Below the pieces are notes generated by a model. That model had not been told where the DNA came from and did not search any database. It was given only the letters and a program-made list of their open reading frames with translations. Shown here piece by piece: positions 8,001 to 19,415 of a stretch of DNA of 64,000 bases. Source of the DNA: Rhizobium sp. RM (lineage in GTDB: Bacteria; Pseudomonadota; Alphaproteobacteria; Rhizobiales; Rhizobiaceae); the NCBI RefSeq assembly GCF_013390595.1, contig NZ_JACAWV010000007.1:248001-312000 (forward strand). Reading direction: 5' to 3'. Each line of letters opens with the position of its first letter. Within the stretch, counting starts at the first letter, position 1. Both the position numbers and the translations under genes were made by a program.

Positions 8001-9386
8001 ATGAATATGATCCAGCCTTCACTGGCTGAGACGGCGCGTGTTGCCGATCCACAAGCCGATATCAGCGCCCGCCTAGAGCGCCTGCCTATCACCCGCGAGG
8101 TCTTCTGGGCCCGCAACATCGTTGGCGCTGCTACCTTTTTTGACGGTTACACCGTCATCGCCATTGCCTATGCCATGCCCGTTCTCGTCAAGGAATGGAG
8201 CCTTACGCCTTCCCAGACAGGTATGATCTTGTCCATGGGATATCTCGGTCAATTGATCGGTGCGATCCTGTTCGGGTGGCTTGCTGAGAAGATTGGACGT
8301 CTCAAAGTTCTTCTGTTCACCATCCTGCTTTTTGTAAGCATGGACGTTGCCTGCCTCTTTGCGGCCGGGGCGGGAATGATGATGGCTTTCCGGTTCGTGC
8401 AAGGCATTGGCACGGGCGGCGAAGTTCCGGTCGCCAGCGCCTACATCAACGAATTGATTGGCTCCAAGGGTCGTGGTCGCTTCTTCCTGCTCTATGAAGT
8501 CATGTTCCTGCTTGGCCTCGTCGGCGCTGGCCTGATCGGGTACTTCATGGTGCCGACCTATGGATGGAAAGCGATGTTTGTCGTTGGCCTTATTCCAGCG
8601 ATGCTGATGATACCGCTGCGCTGGTTCCTGAAGGAATCGCCTCGCTGGTTGGCAGCAAATGGCCGTTACGGCGAGGCGGACGCTATCGTTTCCAAGATGG
8701 AAGCAAGCGCCCGCGCCGCCGGCAAGGAACTTCCTGAGCCAAAGGTTGTCGCGACCTCCGTCAAACGGCAGTCCGACTGGAAGGAATTGTTTCAGGGCAT
8801 CTACCTGAAGCGGACGCTCTCGATCTGGGCAATGTGGTTTACCGCATACACTGTTGCGAATGGCACCATCACCTGGCTCCCGACACTCTATCGTCAGGTT
8901 TTCAACCTCCCGCTCCAGACAAGCATCTTCTATGGCTTCCTGACATCGGTCGGGGGCGTGGTCGCCGCCGTCATCTGCGCGCTCTTGATCGACAAGGTCG
9001 GCCGCAAGCGTTGGTATACGGGCGCCCTTCTTCTTGCCCCGATCCCGCTGCTTGTTCTCGCCTGGCTTGGCGCAACCTCAGCTGAACAGGTCCTTGTCCT
9101 CGGTGGACTTGCTTACGCCATCGTCCAGACGGTCACCTTCTCGCTCTACCTTTATTCCGCAGAGATTTATCCGACCCGCCTTCGTGCGCTTGGAACAGGC
9201 ACTGGTAGCGCCTGGTTGCGCCTTGGTTCCTCTACTGGTCCGATCGTCGTCGGTTTCATCATGTCGTCACTCGGCATTCAGTATGTCTTCGCCACATTTG
9301 CGGCAATTCTCGTTATTGGAGCCCTAATTACAATGCTGTTCGCCGTCGAAACTAAGGGCCGAGCCCTCGAAGAGCTGTCTCCTTAA
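8001..9386 (+). CDS. MFS transporter (sugar/aromatic-acid porter type)
   Basis: A 461-residue secondary transporter with about twelve membrane segments. MFS loop motifs are visible: GWLAEKIGRLKVLL after segment 2, the related DKVGRKRW in the second half, and PESPRW-like KESPRWL after segment 6. ATG 8001 has GGAGGAG just upstream; an ATG four codons earlier overlaps that site and was rejected. It lies 160 bases after the DapA-family gene with no terminator between, so it is probably co-transcribed and brings in that enzyme's substrate or a precursor. Substrate unknown. Confidence 0.85.
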   Translation: MNMIQPSLAETARVADPQADISARLERLPITREVFWARNIVGAATFFDGYTVIAIAYAMPVLVKEWSLTPSQTGMILSMGYLGQLIGAILFGWLAEKIGRLKVLLFTILLFVSMDVACLFAAGAGMMMAFRFVQGIGTGGEVPVASAYINELIGSKGRGRFFLLYEVMFLLGLVGAGLIGYFMVPTYGWKAMFVVGLIPAMLMIPLRWFLKESPRWLAANGRYGEADAIVSKMEASARAAGKELPEPKVVATSVKRQSDWKELFQGIYLKRTLSIWAMWFTAYTVANGTITWLPTLYRQVFNLPLQTSIFYGFLTSVGGVVAAVICALLIDKVGRKRWYTGALLLAPIPLLVLAWLGATSAEQVLVLGGLAYAIVQTVTFSLYLYSAEIYPTRLRALGTGTGSAWLRLGSSTGPIVVGFIMSSLGIQYVFATFAAILVIGALITMLFAVETKGRALEELSP

Positions 9387-9412
9387 TCTCTCATTTCAAC
9401 AGCGAAGAAGCC

Positions 9413-9437
9413 CGCCGATGCGACCATCGCGTCGGCG
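9413..9437 (+). terminator. Terminator-like hairpin after the MFS gene
   Basis: A 10-bp stem (CGCCGATGCG paired with CGCGTCGGCG, one G-U pair) with a 5-base loop begins 26 bases after the MFS stop and is followed by a short TTTT run 12 bases on. It is a plausible end for the two-gene transcript. Confidence 0.5.
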
Positions 9438-9749
9438 CATCTGCTTTTGTCATCATCGCTTTTGCGCATTCCGGTCATTCCGAAAGATTCGATTGATTCA
9501 AGCAGGTTAACTCAATCATTTAAACGAAATCGGTCCGGCTTGATCAAGCCAGTCGACACACTCTAAAACGGCTGCCGCGGACAGCACAAAAGCCGGAGAG
9601 CGCCGAAGAGCGTTCAGACGGATATTCCTGCTAAAGCAGATGTTGATGCGCGTCGATTGATGGAGACACCCATTGCGTGGTCAACACCGGTAACCGTCCC
9701 CGCCTTACGGTCTAGGACAGTTTCCAAACGTCGAAAGCACGTTGCGGCG
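9438..9749. other. Intergenic region between convergent genes
   Basis: About 310 bases without a convincing gene. The only notable element is a perfect 14-bp palindrome, GGCTTGATCAAGCC, at 9537-9550. Short frames here do not resemble proteins I know. Confidence 0.4.
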
Positions 9750-11600
<1,851 letters not shown>

Positions 11601-11648
11601 GCTGTTCTCCTGAAAAGCAGAAGGCGGCCACAGGGGCCGCCAGTTGTC

Positions 11649-12812
11649 TCACGCAGCAAGTGCGGTTTCGGCCATCGAAACCCAGTAGCTGATGCCGTAA
11701 GGCAGCGCATCGTCGTTGAAATCATAAGCGGCATTGTGCAGACCGGCGGTGTCACCGTTGCCGATGAATATGAACGCGCCTGGACGTGCCTCAAGCATGT
11801 AGGAAAAATCCTCTGCGCCCATATGAGGGTTGGGGTTGGTGTTGACGGCTGTCTTACCTGCCACCCCAATGGCTACGCCGGTCGCGAACTCGGTTTCGTC
11901 GGCGTGATTGAAGGTGACGGGGTAACCGCGGTCATATCTCACTTCGGCTGTGGCGCCGTGTGCCATCGCGGTGGCCGTCGCCACTTCTTTCAAGCGTTTT
12001 TCGGCAAAATCACGTGTTTCCGGCAAAAGAGTTCGCACCGTTCCCGTCAACGTCACAGCGCCCGGAATGACGTTCGACGCCGTTCCGCCATGCGTCGTCG
12101 CGACCGTCACCACGAGCGACTTCAATGGGTCCGTCTCCCGCGAAACGATTGATTGCAGTGCGATGATGACGTGTGCAGACGTCAGTACCGGATCGATCGA
12201 AAGGTGCGGCGCGGCGGCATGACTGCCCCTGCCCGTGATGGTGATTTCAAAACTGTCGGCTGCCGCCATCGTCGAGCCTTTGCGGATGGCAAAGTTGCCG
12301 ACTGGAATGCCCGGCTCATTGTGCATTCCGTAGACCTGCGAAATGCCAAACTTTTCCATCATGCCGTCGTTCAGCATAGCAAGCGCGCCAGCCCCACCCT
12401 CTTCCGCCGGCTGGAAAATCACGGCGACCGAACCTTTGAAATTGCGGGTTTCGGCAAGGTATTGGGCTGCCCCCAGCAGCATTGCAGTATGGCCGTCATG
12501 ACCACAGGAATGGGCCTTCCCAGGGGTCTTCGAAGACCATGGTTTGCCGCTGGTTTCCAGGATCGGCAGCGCGTCCATGTCGGAACGGAATCCGATCGTC
12601 GGGCCATCGCCATGACGCCCCTTGATGATGCCGACAACGCCCGTCTTGCCGATGCCTGTTTCCACAATATCGCAACCGAAGGATTGCAGTTTTTCGGCCA
12701 CGAATTTCGACGTTTCGAAAACGTCGTAGAGTAGTTCCGGAGTCTGATGCAGATGGCGCCTCCAGCCGGCAACTTCTTCCTGCATTTCGGCCACTCGGTT
12801 CAATATCGGCAT
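11649..12812 (-). CDS. M20-family amidohydrolase (hippurate hydrolase/aminoacylase type)
   Basis: A cytoplasmic dinuclear metallohydrolase of 387 residues that cleaves N-acyl amino acids or related amides. Metal-binding signatures are AHSCGHDGHTAML at about 102-114 and the catalytic-base region FQPAEEG; MGAEDFSYML near residue 340 supplies a late metal ligand. The start has AAAGGA upstream; a longer frame reaching back 62 codons has no family similarity. It shares a leftward operon with the dual ATPase and is divergent from the importer's binding-protein gene, so it probably hydrolyses the imported compound. Confidence 0.88.
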   Translation of the reverse strand: MPILNRVAEMQEEVAGWRRHLHQTPELLYDVFETSKFVAEKLQSFGCDIVETGIGKTGVVGIIKGRHGDGPTIGFRSDMDALPILETSGKPWSSKTPGKAHSCGHDGHTAMLLGAAQYLAETRNFKGSVAVIFQPAEEGGAGALAMLNDGMMEKFGISQVYGMHNEPGIPVGNFAIRKGSTMAAADSFEITITGRGSHAAAPHLSIDPVLTSAHVIIALQSIVSRETDPLKSLVVTVATTHGGTASNVIPGAVTLTGTVRTLLPETRDFAEKRLKEVATATAMAHGATAEVRYDRGYPVTFNHADETEFATGVAIGVAGKTAVNTNPNPHMGAEDFSYMLEARPGAFIFIGNGDTAGLHNAAYDFNDDALPYGISYWVSMAETALAA

Positions 12813-13121
12813 TCCCGCTTTTCCTTTTTTTGTTCCCCGCCGGTTTGTTGGTCGGCATATTGCGATGGGATTTTTCAGTTTTGCAAGTGTGAATTTTGCT
12901 GCATGCGCGAAAATTAGGCCCTCAACCTCACGGCACAAATTTTGTTCACCGCCGAAACTTTGGGGGTTGCATTTCAAAAAATCCAACAATAGCATCATGG
13001 GGAATGCGAGGAGTATTTCCGAGCAAAGTCAAATACTTAAATAAATAGGCTTTGCATAAGACGCTTGAGGAAAGGCGTCATAGACATTCAAACGGATAAA
13101 ATCCAAAAAGGGGAAAATACA
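12813..13121. promoter_or_regulatory. Divergent promoter region between M20 hydrolase and peptide-type binding protein
   Basis: This 309-base gap separates divergent starts and must hold promoters for both. On the plus strand TTGCAT-N17-TAGCAT at 12967-12995 is a fair sigma-70-like pair, about 125 bases before the binding-protein ATG. A stretch rich in A/T (13030-13050) lies further downstream. No operator palindrome was obvious. Confidence 0.35.
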
Positions 13122-14831
13122 ATGAAAAAGCGCAGCGTTCTATTTGCCAGCACTGTCGCGGCACTGGCCCTGGCAGGCTCTGCCGCCCATGCCGAGCGAG
13201 GCAGCGACGGCGAACTGAAGATCCTGTTCTGGCAGGCCGTATCGACGCTTAATCCTTATCTTTCGGGTGGCACGAAAGAGGTCTACAGCTCGTCTATGGT
13301 CATCGAGCCGCTTGCCCGTTACGACGAAAAAGGTGAGCTCGTTCCGATGCTTGTGAGCGAGATCCCGACAATCGACAATGGCGGCGTCGCCAAAGATCTG
13401 CTCAGCATGACCTGGAAGCTGAAGCAGGACGTGAAGTGGTCCGACGGCACGCCGTTCACGGCCGAAGACGTGATCTTCACCTGGAAATATTGCACCGCAC
13501 CAGATGGCGGCTGCGCTCAGGCTGCGCAATACGAAGGCGTCAAAAGTGTCGAAGCGGTAGATCCCCACACTGTAAAAATCACTTTCACCGAACCGAAGCC
13601 TTACCCCTATTCGGCATTTGTCGGCGCACAGTCACCCGTCATCCAGAAAAAACAATTCGAAAACTGCGTTGGCGCTGCGGCACCGGGTTGCACGTCAGCC
13701 AACTTTGGTCCGATCGGCACGGGCCCGTTCGTTGTAAAGGACTTCAAGCCAAACGACGTTATCAGCTACGTTGCCAATCCCAACTATCGCGATCCCAGCA
13801 AACCGGCCTTTGCGACCGCGACTTTGAAGGGTGGCGGTGATGCTGCATCTGCAGCCCGCGCTGTTCTGGAGACAGGCGAATACGACTATGCGTGGAACAT
13901 GCAGGTCGAGCCGGAAATCCTCGCAACCATGGTGGCGGCCGGTAAAGGCAAGCTGGAAACTGCGTTCGGCACTCAGGTAGAACGTATCAATCTCAACTGG
14001 TACAATGCCGATCCGTCGCTTGGTGACAAACGCTCCACCAAGCAGGCCGGCCCGCACCCGGCTCTTTCCGATCCTGCTGTTCGTCGCGCGCTTTCTCTGG
14101 CCATCGATCGTGAAATCATCGACGAAGCCGGTTACGGAGAAGGCGGCAAACCGACCTGCAACATTGTTCCTGCTCCAGAAGCCATTGCCTCGACCAAAAA
14201 CGACAGCTGGTGCCTCAAGCAGGATGTCGAAGGTGCAAACAAGCTGCTTGATGATGCTGGCTGGGTAAAAGGCTCCGACGGCATCCGCGCCAAGAATGGC
14301 GTCAAGCTGTCTTTCCTCTACCAGACATCGACAAACTCCGTCCGCCAGGCAACACAGGAACTGGTCAAGGATATGTGGTCGCAAATTGGCGTTGGCGCTG
14401 AACTGCGCAACGTCTCGGCGTCCGTCTTCTTCGGTGGCGACCCTGCGAGCCCGGACACCTTCCAGAAATTCTACGCCGACGTCGAAATGTACACGAACAA
14501 CTTCGACGGCACGGATGCGGAAAAATATCTGGCAGAGTGGCTTTGCGACAAGATCCCTGCTCCTGAAACCGGCTGGCAGGGACAGAATATTCCACGTTAC
14601 TGCAACCCGGCCTATGACAAACTCGTCGGCGAACTCTCCAAAACCGCCGATCTGGCAAAGCGCGCTGAACTTTCCAAGCAGGCCAATGACATGCTGACGG
14701 AAGAAGGTGCGCACATTCCTCTGATCCACCGAGGCAGCGTCTCATCTCATTCGCTGACACTCGAAGGGGTTCGCATGAACGCCTGGGATTCCGAACTCTG
14801 GAACGTCGCTGACTGGTCCCGCAAGAAGTAA
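13122..14831 (+). CDS. Peptide-type (family 5) ABC substrate-binding protein
   Basis: A periplasmic binding protein of 569 residues. Its signal peptide (about 1-24, ending AHA) is followed by a family-5 solute-binding domain, with the characteristic WSDGTPFTAEDVIFTWKY stretch near residue 105. Family members bind oligopeptides, nickel, opines or glycosides, so the exact ligand cannot be read. Several Cys residues in the mature part (TCNI, WCL, LCDK, RYCNP) could form periplasmic disulphides. The start has AAAAGGGG upstream. It heads a rightward operon with two permeases and is paired with the divergent dual ATPase. Confidence 0.88.
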   Translation: MKKRSVLFASTVAALALAGSAAHAERGSDGELKILFWQAVSTLNPYLSGGTKEVYSSSMVIEPLARYDEKGELVPMLVSEIPTIDNGGVAKDLLSMTWKLKQDVKWSDGTPFTAEDVIFTWKYCTAPDGGCAQAAQYEGVKSVEAVDPHTVKITFTEPKPYPYSAFVGAQSPVIQKKQFENCVGAAAPGCTSANFGPIGTGPFVVKDFKPNDVISYVANPNYRDPSKPAFATATLKGGGDAASAARAVLETGEYDYAWNMQVEPEILATMVAAGKGKLETAFGTQVERINLNWYNADPSLGDKRSTKQAGPHPALSDPAVRRALSLAIDREIIDEAGYGEGGKPTCNIVPAPEAIASTKNDSWCLKQDVEGANKLLDDAGWVKGSDGIRAKNGVKLSFLYQTSTNSVRQATQELVKDMWSQIGVGAELRNVSASVFFGGDPASPDTFQKFYADVEMYTNNFDGTDAEKYLAEWLCDKIPAPETGWQGQNIPRYCNPAYDKLVGELSKTADLAKRAELSKQANDMLTEEGAHIPLIHRGSVSSHSLTLEGVRMNAWDSELWNVADWSRKK

Positions 14832-14841
14832 GATGCAACAC

Positions 14842-14871
14842 GCGCCGGCTTTCCCAATGGGGTGCCGGCGC
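14842..14871 (+). other. Hairpin between binding-protein and permease genes
   Basis: A perfect 8-bp GCGCCGGC/GCCGGCGC stem lies ten bases after the binding-protein stop and 33 bases before the first permease. The loop itself contains a small CCC/GGG pairing. There is only a short TTT afterwards, so partial read-through into the permeases is expected. Confidence 0.6.
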
Positions 14872-14904
14872 TTTGCATTTCCTTGAAGGTCTGGAGACTT
14901 TCCG

Positions 14905-15915
14905 ATGTTTACTTTTACGCTCCGACGGCTTCTTTTTGCCGTGCCGACGCTTCTCGTTATCAGCTTTGTGATTTTCGCACTGCTGGATCTGGCGCCCAAC
15001 GATCCGACCGGCGATCTGCCGCTTACGATCCCACCAGAAGTTCGCGAACAGATCCGGGCTTCCCTTGGTCTCGATCAGCCCTTCCTGATCCGCTACCTCT
15101 TGTGGCTGCAACAATTCTTCATCAACGAACCGCTCAACCTCTTCGAACAGCTCACAGGCTGGCAAATCGGTGACGGCAACCGCACTCGCGTCTTATCCTG
15201 GGCAACCCGAAGCCCCGTTGTTGACCTCGTCATCCAGCGCATGCCGCAGACCTTGTGGGTTGTTGGACTTGCCTACCTGTTCGGGGCATTGCTGGCGATC
15301 CCGATCGGCGTGATCTCCGCCTACAAGCAATACTCGATTTTCGATCAGATCGGCACCTTCGTTTCAATGGTCGGTTATTCGGTTCCGACCTTTTTCACAG
15401 GTGTCCTGCTTGTCGTCATCTTCAGTTCCAATCTGCAGTGGTTCCCATCCGTTTACGATACGAACCTTAGGGTCACGGACTGGGCAAGCTTCGTTGCGCA
15501 GGTAAAGCAGATGTTCCTGCCAGTGATGGTGCTGACGCTCTACAACGTCTCACAGATCAGCCGCTTTGTACGAGCCTCCATGCTTGACAACCTGCATCAG
15601 GACTATGTCCGCACAGCCAGAGCAAAGGGTGTAAAGGAAAAGGCCGTTCTGTTGGTACACGTCTTGCGAAACAGTCTCATTCCGGTTGTTACCGTCATCG
15701 CACTCGGCGTTCCGACAATCTTCTCGGGGGCAATCATCACCGAGCAGATCTTCCGCGTGAACGGCCTTGGTCAACTGCTGATCACCGCAGTGCAGGGTGC
15801 AGATATCCCGCTCGTGCAGACATTGACCTTCATATTTGCCGTGCTGATCGTGCTTTTCAATCTGATCGCTGACGTTCTTTACGGCATTCTTGACCCGAGG
15901 ATACGCTATGACTGA
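14905..15915 (+). CDS. Peptide-type ABC transporter permease (DppB type)
   Basis: Inner-membrane permease of 336 residues. The N-terminal membrane helix and TIPPEVREQIRASLGLDQPFLIRY loop are typical of DppB-like subunits. The EAA-type cytoplasmic loop reads DYVRTARAKGVKEKAVLL in the second half. It is somewhat longer than the usual 305-315 residues because the periplasmic loop after helix 1 carries an insert around residues 75-105. It overlaps the next permease gene by 8 bases, indicating translational coupling. Confidence 0.88.
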   Translation: MFTFTLRRLLFAVPTLLVISFVIFALLDLAPNDPTGDLPLTIPPEVREQIRASLGLDQPFLIRYLLWLQQFFINEPLNLFEQLTGWQIGDGNRTRVLSWATRSPVVDLVIQRMPQTLWVVGLAYLFGALLAIPIGVISAYKQYSIFDQIGTFVSMVGYSVPTFFTGVLLVVIFSSNLQWFPSVYDTNLRVTDWASFVAQVKQMFLPVMVLTLYNVSQISRFVRASMLDNLHQDYVRTARAKGVKEKAVLLVHVLRNSLIPVVTVIALGVPTIFSGAIITEQIFRVNGLGQLLITAVQGADIPLVQTLTFIFAVLIVLFNLIADVLYGILDPRIRYD

Positions 15916-16828
15916 CGCCACCGTTGCAGCGCCAGCCGTTGCCGCCACTCCAACACAATCAGCGTTGGCCGATATCTGGAAACAGTTCAGGGCTCACAAG
16001 GGCGGCGTCGTTGGACTGATTGTCTTTGTGTTCATTCTGCTTGCCGTCTATGTGGGTCCTTATATTCACACGGTCGCGCCCAATGCGCTCAATGTGAAGG
16101 ACCGCAACCAGTGGCCCTCGCTGGCTCACCCGTTCGGGACAGACAACCTTGGCAAGGACATGCTCGCACAAGTCCTGGCTGGTGGGCGTATCTCGCTTGC
16201 GGTTGGCATCACCGCCATGCTGCTGGCACTTGTACTGGGTACACTGGTGGGCGTGCTGTCGGGTTACTTCCGCAGATTGGACGGCCCACTCATGCGCCTC
16301 ACCGATCTGTTTCTGGCGCTGCCGCTTTTGCCTCTGCTGCTGGTCATCATCATGCTGTTTCGCGACACGCTGCGGGCGGCATTCGGCCCGGAAAGCGGGA
16401 TATTCATCCTGATCGTTTTCGTCATCGGAATAACGAGCTGGATGCACACGGCACGTATCGTTCGCGGCGATGTGCTGACAATCAAGAACCAGGAGTTCAT
16501 TCTGGCAGCAAAGTCGAGCGGCATGCGCGAGTACCGCATCATCCTGCGCCATATCCTGCCAAACGTCCTGAGCTCCATCATGGTGTCGGCAACACTTGGC
16601 ATCGCTTCGGCAATCATCACGGAATCGGCTTTGTCCTTTCTCGGTCTTGGCTTCCCATCCGACTTTCCGACATGGGGACGACTGTTGTTTGATGGAGCAA
16701 ACTTCCTCCAGCTCACCCCGTCCCGTGTCCTGTGGCCAGGACTTGCGATCTCACTCACAGTGCTGAGCGTCAACTATATCGGTGATGCAGTGCGAGACGC
16801 CTTGGACCCTCGCGCGCTGAAAAACTGA
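15908..16828 (+). CDS. Peptide-type ABC transporter permease (DppC type)
   Basis: Second permease, 306 residues. The ATG lies inside the end of the previous gene (ATGACTGA), whereas an in-frame ATG six codons earlier was judged unlikely. An N-terminal segment (about 35-57) is followed by HPFGTDNLGKDMLAQVLAGGR, the hallmark of DppC-like subunits, and the ATPase-contact loop is EFILAAKSSGMREYRII. It closes the rightward operon, and a strong bidirectional terminator follows. Confidence 0.88.
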   Translation: MTDATVAAPAVAATPTQSALADIWKQFRAHKGGVVGLIVFVFILLAVYVGPYIHTVAPNALNVKDRNQWPSLAHPFGTDNLGKDMLAQVLAGGRISLAVGITAMLLALVLGTLVGVLSGYFRRLDGPLMRLTDLFLALPLLPLLLVIIMLFRDTLRAAFGPESGIFILIVFVIGITSWMHTARIVRGDVLTIKNQEFILAAKSSGMREYRIILRHILPNVLSSIMVSATLGIASAIITESALSFLGLGFPSDFPTWGRLLFDGANFLQLTPSRVLWPGLAISLTVLSVNYIGDAVRDALDPRALKN

Positions 16829-16834
16829 GCAACA

Positions 16835-16860
16835 GATGCGGCGCTTGTCGGCGCCGCATC
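16835..16860. terminator. Bidirectional terminator hairpin
   Basis: A perfect 10-bp GATGCGGCGC/GCGCCGCATC stem with a 6-base loop fills the 43-base gap between two convergent genes. Its symmetry and place suggest that it ends both transcripts, although neither side has a long U run. Confidence 0.7.
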
Positions 16861-16871
16861 GTCTCCGCCGC

Positions 16872-17222
16872 TCAGTGGTAATTGATCTTTTCGGAATCAA
16901 GAATGCTGTCGGCGTCCAGTCCCGCGATCGCGACATCGGTGCGAGCCGGAATATCACCGGATAGCTGCAGGGCAAGATAGCGACCGCAACAGACCCGCAG
17001 GAACGAGGTAAAGTTTCCGAGGTCATGCCCCGCATCAATCGATTCATTGTAAAGCTTGGCAATGAGCTGAACACTGTTCATGCCGTCCCTGCGGGCGATT
17101 TCATCCAGTGTCGTCCAGAAGAAATTCTCAAGCCTGACGCTTGTGACCATTCCATCAATCCGCAGCGAACGGGTGTGGCTTTCCCAAAGCACTGGATCTG
17201 CCTTGATGAACAGCTTGCACAT
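16872..17222 (-). CDS. Ribbon-helix-helix domain protein
   Basis: A small protein of 116 residues of the ribbon-helix-helix type common in alphaproteobacteria. The strand-helix-helix core lies at about residues 18-60 (RSLRIDGMVTSVRLENFFW, then TTLDEIARRDGM), followed by a conserved region ending in SFLRVCCGRYL. ATG with GGGAGG at good spacing was preferred to an upstream GTG. It is the last gene of the leftward amidase/peptide-importer group. It may bind DNA and regulate that group, but its function is not established. Confidence 0.75.
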   Translation of the reverse strand: MCKLFIKADPVLWESHTRSLRIDGMVTSVRLENFFWTTLDEIARRDGMNSVQLIAKLYNESIDAGHDLGNFTSFLRVCCGRYLALQLSGDIPARTDVAIAGLDADSILDSEKINYH

Positions 17223-17295
17223 GGTTTCCTCCCTCACCATAGTCTGAACGATAAACGGGAAACAGCGCCGGTAAAAGCCCTGTTCCGACGCGTGT

Positions 17296-17862
17296 CTATT
17301 GACCGAGAACGGTCATGAACTGGCGGAGCCACGCCGGATGAGCCGGCCAGGCAGGTGCCGTTACCAGCTTGCCATCGGTGACAGCCGCATCGATGGCGAT
17401 ATCAGCATATGTACCGCCGGCAAGCTCAACCTCGGGGCGACAGGCCGGATAGGCTGAACATGTGCGCCCTTTCAGAACGTTCGCGGCCGCCAGCAATTGC
17501 GCGCCATGACAAACAGCGGCAACCGGCTTATCCGTTTCGAAGAAATGTTTAACCGCAGAGAGAACATCCGCATTGAGGCGCAGATACTCCGGCGCACGCC
17601 CCCCTGGAATAACAAGCGCGTCGTAATCAGCCACCTTGATCTCAGAGAAAGTCGCGTTGAGCGCAAAATTATGGCCACGCTTTTCCGTGTAGGTCTGGTC
17701 ACCTTCGAAATCATGGATGGCGGTGGCGATGGACTGGCCCACCTTTTTTCCGGGGCAAGCGGCGTGAACGGTATGACCTACAGCCAGAAGGGTCTGAAAG
17801 GGAACCATCGTTTCGTAATCTTCGGCGAAATCGCCAACGATCATCAGTATCTTTTTCGGCAT
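17296..17862 (-). CDS. DJ-1/PfpI family protein
   Basis: A 188-residue single-domain protein of the class I glutamine amidotransferase-like fold. The nucleophile elbow reads AVCHGAQ with Cys near residue 115, and the conserved acidic residue is in DFAEDYE near 16. Family members are deglycases, chaperones, proteases or isonitrile/amide hydrolases, so the reaction is open. A GGGAGGA ribosome site precedes the ATG. It follows the amidase gene by 93 bases and probably belongs to the same catabolic unit. Confidence 0.85.
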   Translation of the reverse strand: MPKKILMIVGDFAEDYETMVPFQTLLAVGHTVHAACPGKKVGQSIATAIHDFEGDQTYTEKRGHNFALNATFSEIKVADYDALVIPGGRAPEYLRLNADVLSAVKHFFETDKPVAAVCHGAQLLAAANVLKGRTCSAYPACRPEVELAGGTYADIAIDAAVTDGKLVTAPAWPAHPAWLRQFMTVLGQ

Positions 17863-17955
17863 GAATGTTCCTCCCGTAAGAATGCCTGGAGCAAGCTAAC
17901 AGGAGGAACATCGAGGCGGGTATTATGACGTTACTACACGCAGAATAATGACAAA

Positions 17956-19353
17956 TCAGCGCGCCTGTGGCGGCTCCGGCCAATTCGTCACACCACCGGT
18001 CCAATCTTCAAACACCTTGGAAAGCTTCAGCACCAGGAGGTCAGCGTAGCGAGGGCCAACAATCTGCAAACCGATAGGCATGCCCGACGTCGAAAATCCG
18101 CAATTGATCGAGGAAGCAGGTTGCTCTGACATGTTCCACGGCACAGTGAAGGCGATATGCTCGAAAGGCCGTTGCGGATCATTGGTGGGTGATGCCCAGT
18201 CGGCAGGATAGGACACAATAGGATTTGTCGGCGAAATCACGGCATCGACCGTCTGCATCAACCGTCCGCAGCTTTTGCGCATCTCCATCGTCTGGTTGAA
18301 ACCAAAGACGGCTCGTGCACCGGAAACATCCGCTCCCTTGACAGCCCATTCGTGGATATAGGGCAATATTGAAGCGCGCCGCTCATCGCTCAGGGTGACA
18401 ATATCGCCCCAGAACTTTGCGCGCCAGAAGTCGTCAAGCCCATCCAGCATATCCCGTGTCAGAACCGGCTCAACCGGAACGACGATCGCACCCGCCGCCT
18501 CGAACAGTTTTGCAGCAGCCAGGACTGCCTCGCGCACTTCGACATCGACGGCCAATCCACAACCGGCATCCAGCATCAGTCCGATCTTGAGACCCTTTAC
18601 ATCAACATCAAGGTCCATCCAGTTGATATCATTGGGCGGCAATGATGTACCATCACGCCAGTCCGGGCGAGAAAGTGTCGCCATGGCGTAAGCACTGTCC
18701 ACAACGCTACGCGTCATAGGACCGGCACAGCGACCGGTATAATAGGGGTCAACTGGAATGCGGCCCTGGCTTGGCTTGAAGCCGAACAGACCGGTCCACC
18801 CCGCAGGCAGGCGCACCGACCCTCCGATGTCCGTGCCGATATGCAGCGTGCCGTAGCTGGCTGCGCCGGCAGAGGCTGCGCCTGCGCTTGAACCACCCGG
18901 GTTTTGGCTTGGGTCCCACGGATTTCGGCTTAACTTGTGGAAGCTGGACAGGCCAGATGACAGCATGCCGTAGTCGGGGCATGTCGTCTTTGCGTAAATG
19001 ATGGCTCCATCCTCGCGGCAACGCGCAGCGACCGGAGCGTCCTCGGCCGCAGGCACCAGTTCCACGGCCTTGGTACCGAGCGGTATCGGCTGGCCCTTGG
19101 TGGCGATCAACTCTTTGAGTGATACCGGAATTCCGTCAAGTGGCCCGACTGTTTCGCCCTTTTGCCAACGGTCGGTGGATGCTGCAGCCTGTTTTTGAGC
19201 ATCCTCCGGATCATAGGCATAAAGCGCATTCACCACTGGCTCGAACGCCGCTATCCGTGCTTCTACCGATTGCCAATATTCCGACGGTGACAGCTTTTTC
19301 TCGGCGTAGAGCGCCAGAATTTCGAGCGTGTTGAGTTGATGGAGATCGGTCAT
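17956..19353 (-). CDS. Amidase (amidase signature family)
   Basis: A 465-residue amidase hydrolysing a carboxamide to acid plus ammonia or amine. The Ser-cisSer-Lys triad is visible: the Lys in GIPVSLKELIATKG near residue 80, the serine cluster in GGSSAGAASAG near 155-165, and the nucleophile region GTDIGGSVRLPAG near 175. The ATG beginning MTDLHQLNTLEIL was chosen because it matches the family's usual N-terminus. It lies 62 bases after the second permease gene and is oriented with it. It likely acts on the imported compound; the substrate is unknown. Confidence 0.88.
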   Translation of the reverse strand: MTDLHQLNTLEILALYAEKKLSPSEYWQSVEARIAAFEPVVNALYAYDPEDAQKQAAASTDRWQKGETVGPLDGIPVSLKELIATKGQPIPLGTKAVELVPAAEDAPVAARCREDGAIIYAKTTCPDYGMLSSGLSSFHKLSRNPWDPSQNPGGSSAGAASAGAASYGTLHIGTDIGGSVRLPAGWTGLFGFKPSQGRIPVDPYYTGRCAGPMTRSVVDSAYAMATLSRPDWRDGTSLPPNDINWMDLDVDVKGLKIGLMLDAGCGLAVDVEVREAVLAAAKLFEAAGAIVVPVEPVLTRDMLDGLDDFWRAKFWGDIVTLSDERRASILPYIHEWAVKGADVSGARAVFGFNQTMEMRKSCGRLMQTVDAVISPTNPIVSYPADWASPTNDPQRPFEHIAFTVPWNMSEQPASSINCGFSTSGMPIGLQIVGPRYADLLVLKLSKVFEDWTGGVTNWPEPPQAR

Positions 19354-19415
19354 GTGCTTCGTCTCGTCAAAATCATACGGGGATATGGAGTGAAATGCGC
19401 GTGGCTGCGCCGCCC

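Noticed and set aside
9537..9550. Perfect palindrome GGCTTGATCAAGCC as a possible operator
   Set aside because: It lies between the 3' ends of convergent genes, far from any promoter, and 14 bases is short enough to occur by chance.
13695..14729. 344-codon minus-strand frame
   Set aside because: Shadow of the peptide-type binding-protein gene, which is supported by its signal peptide and family-5 motif.
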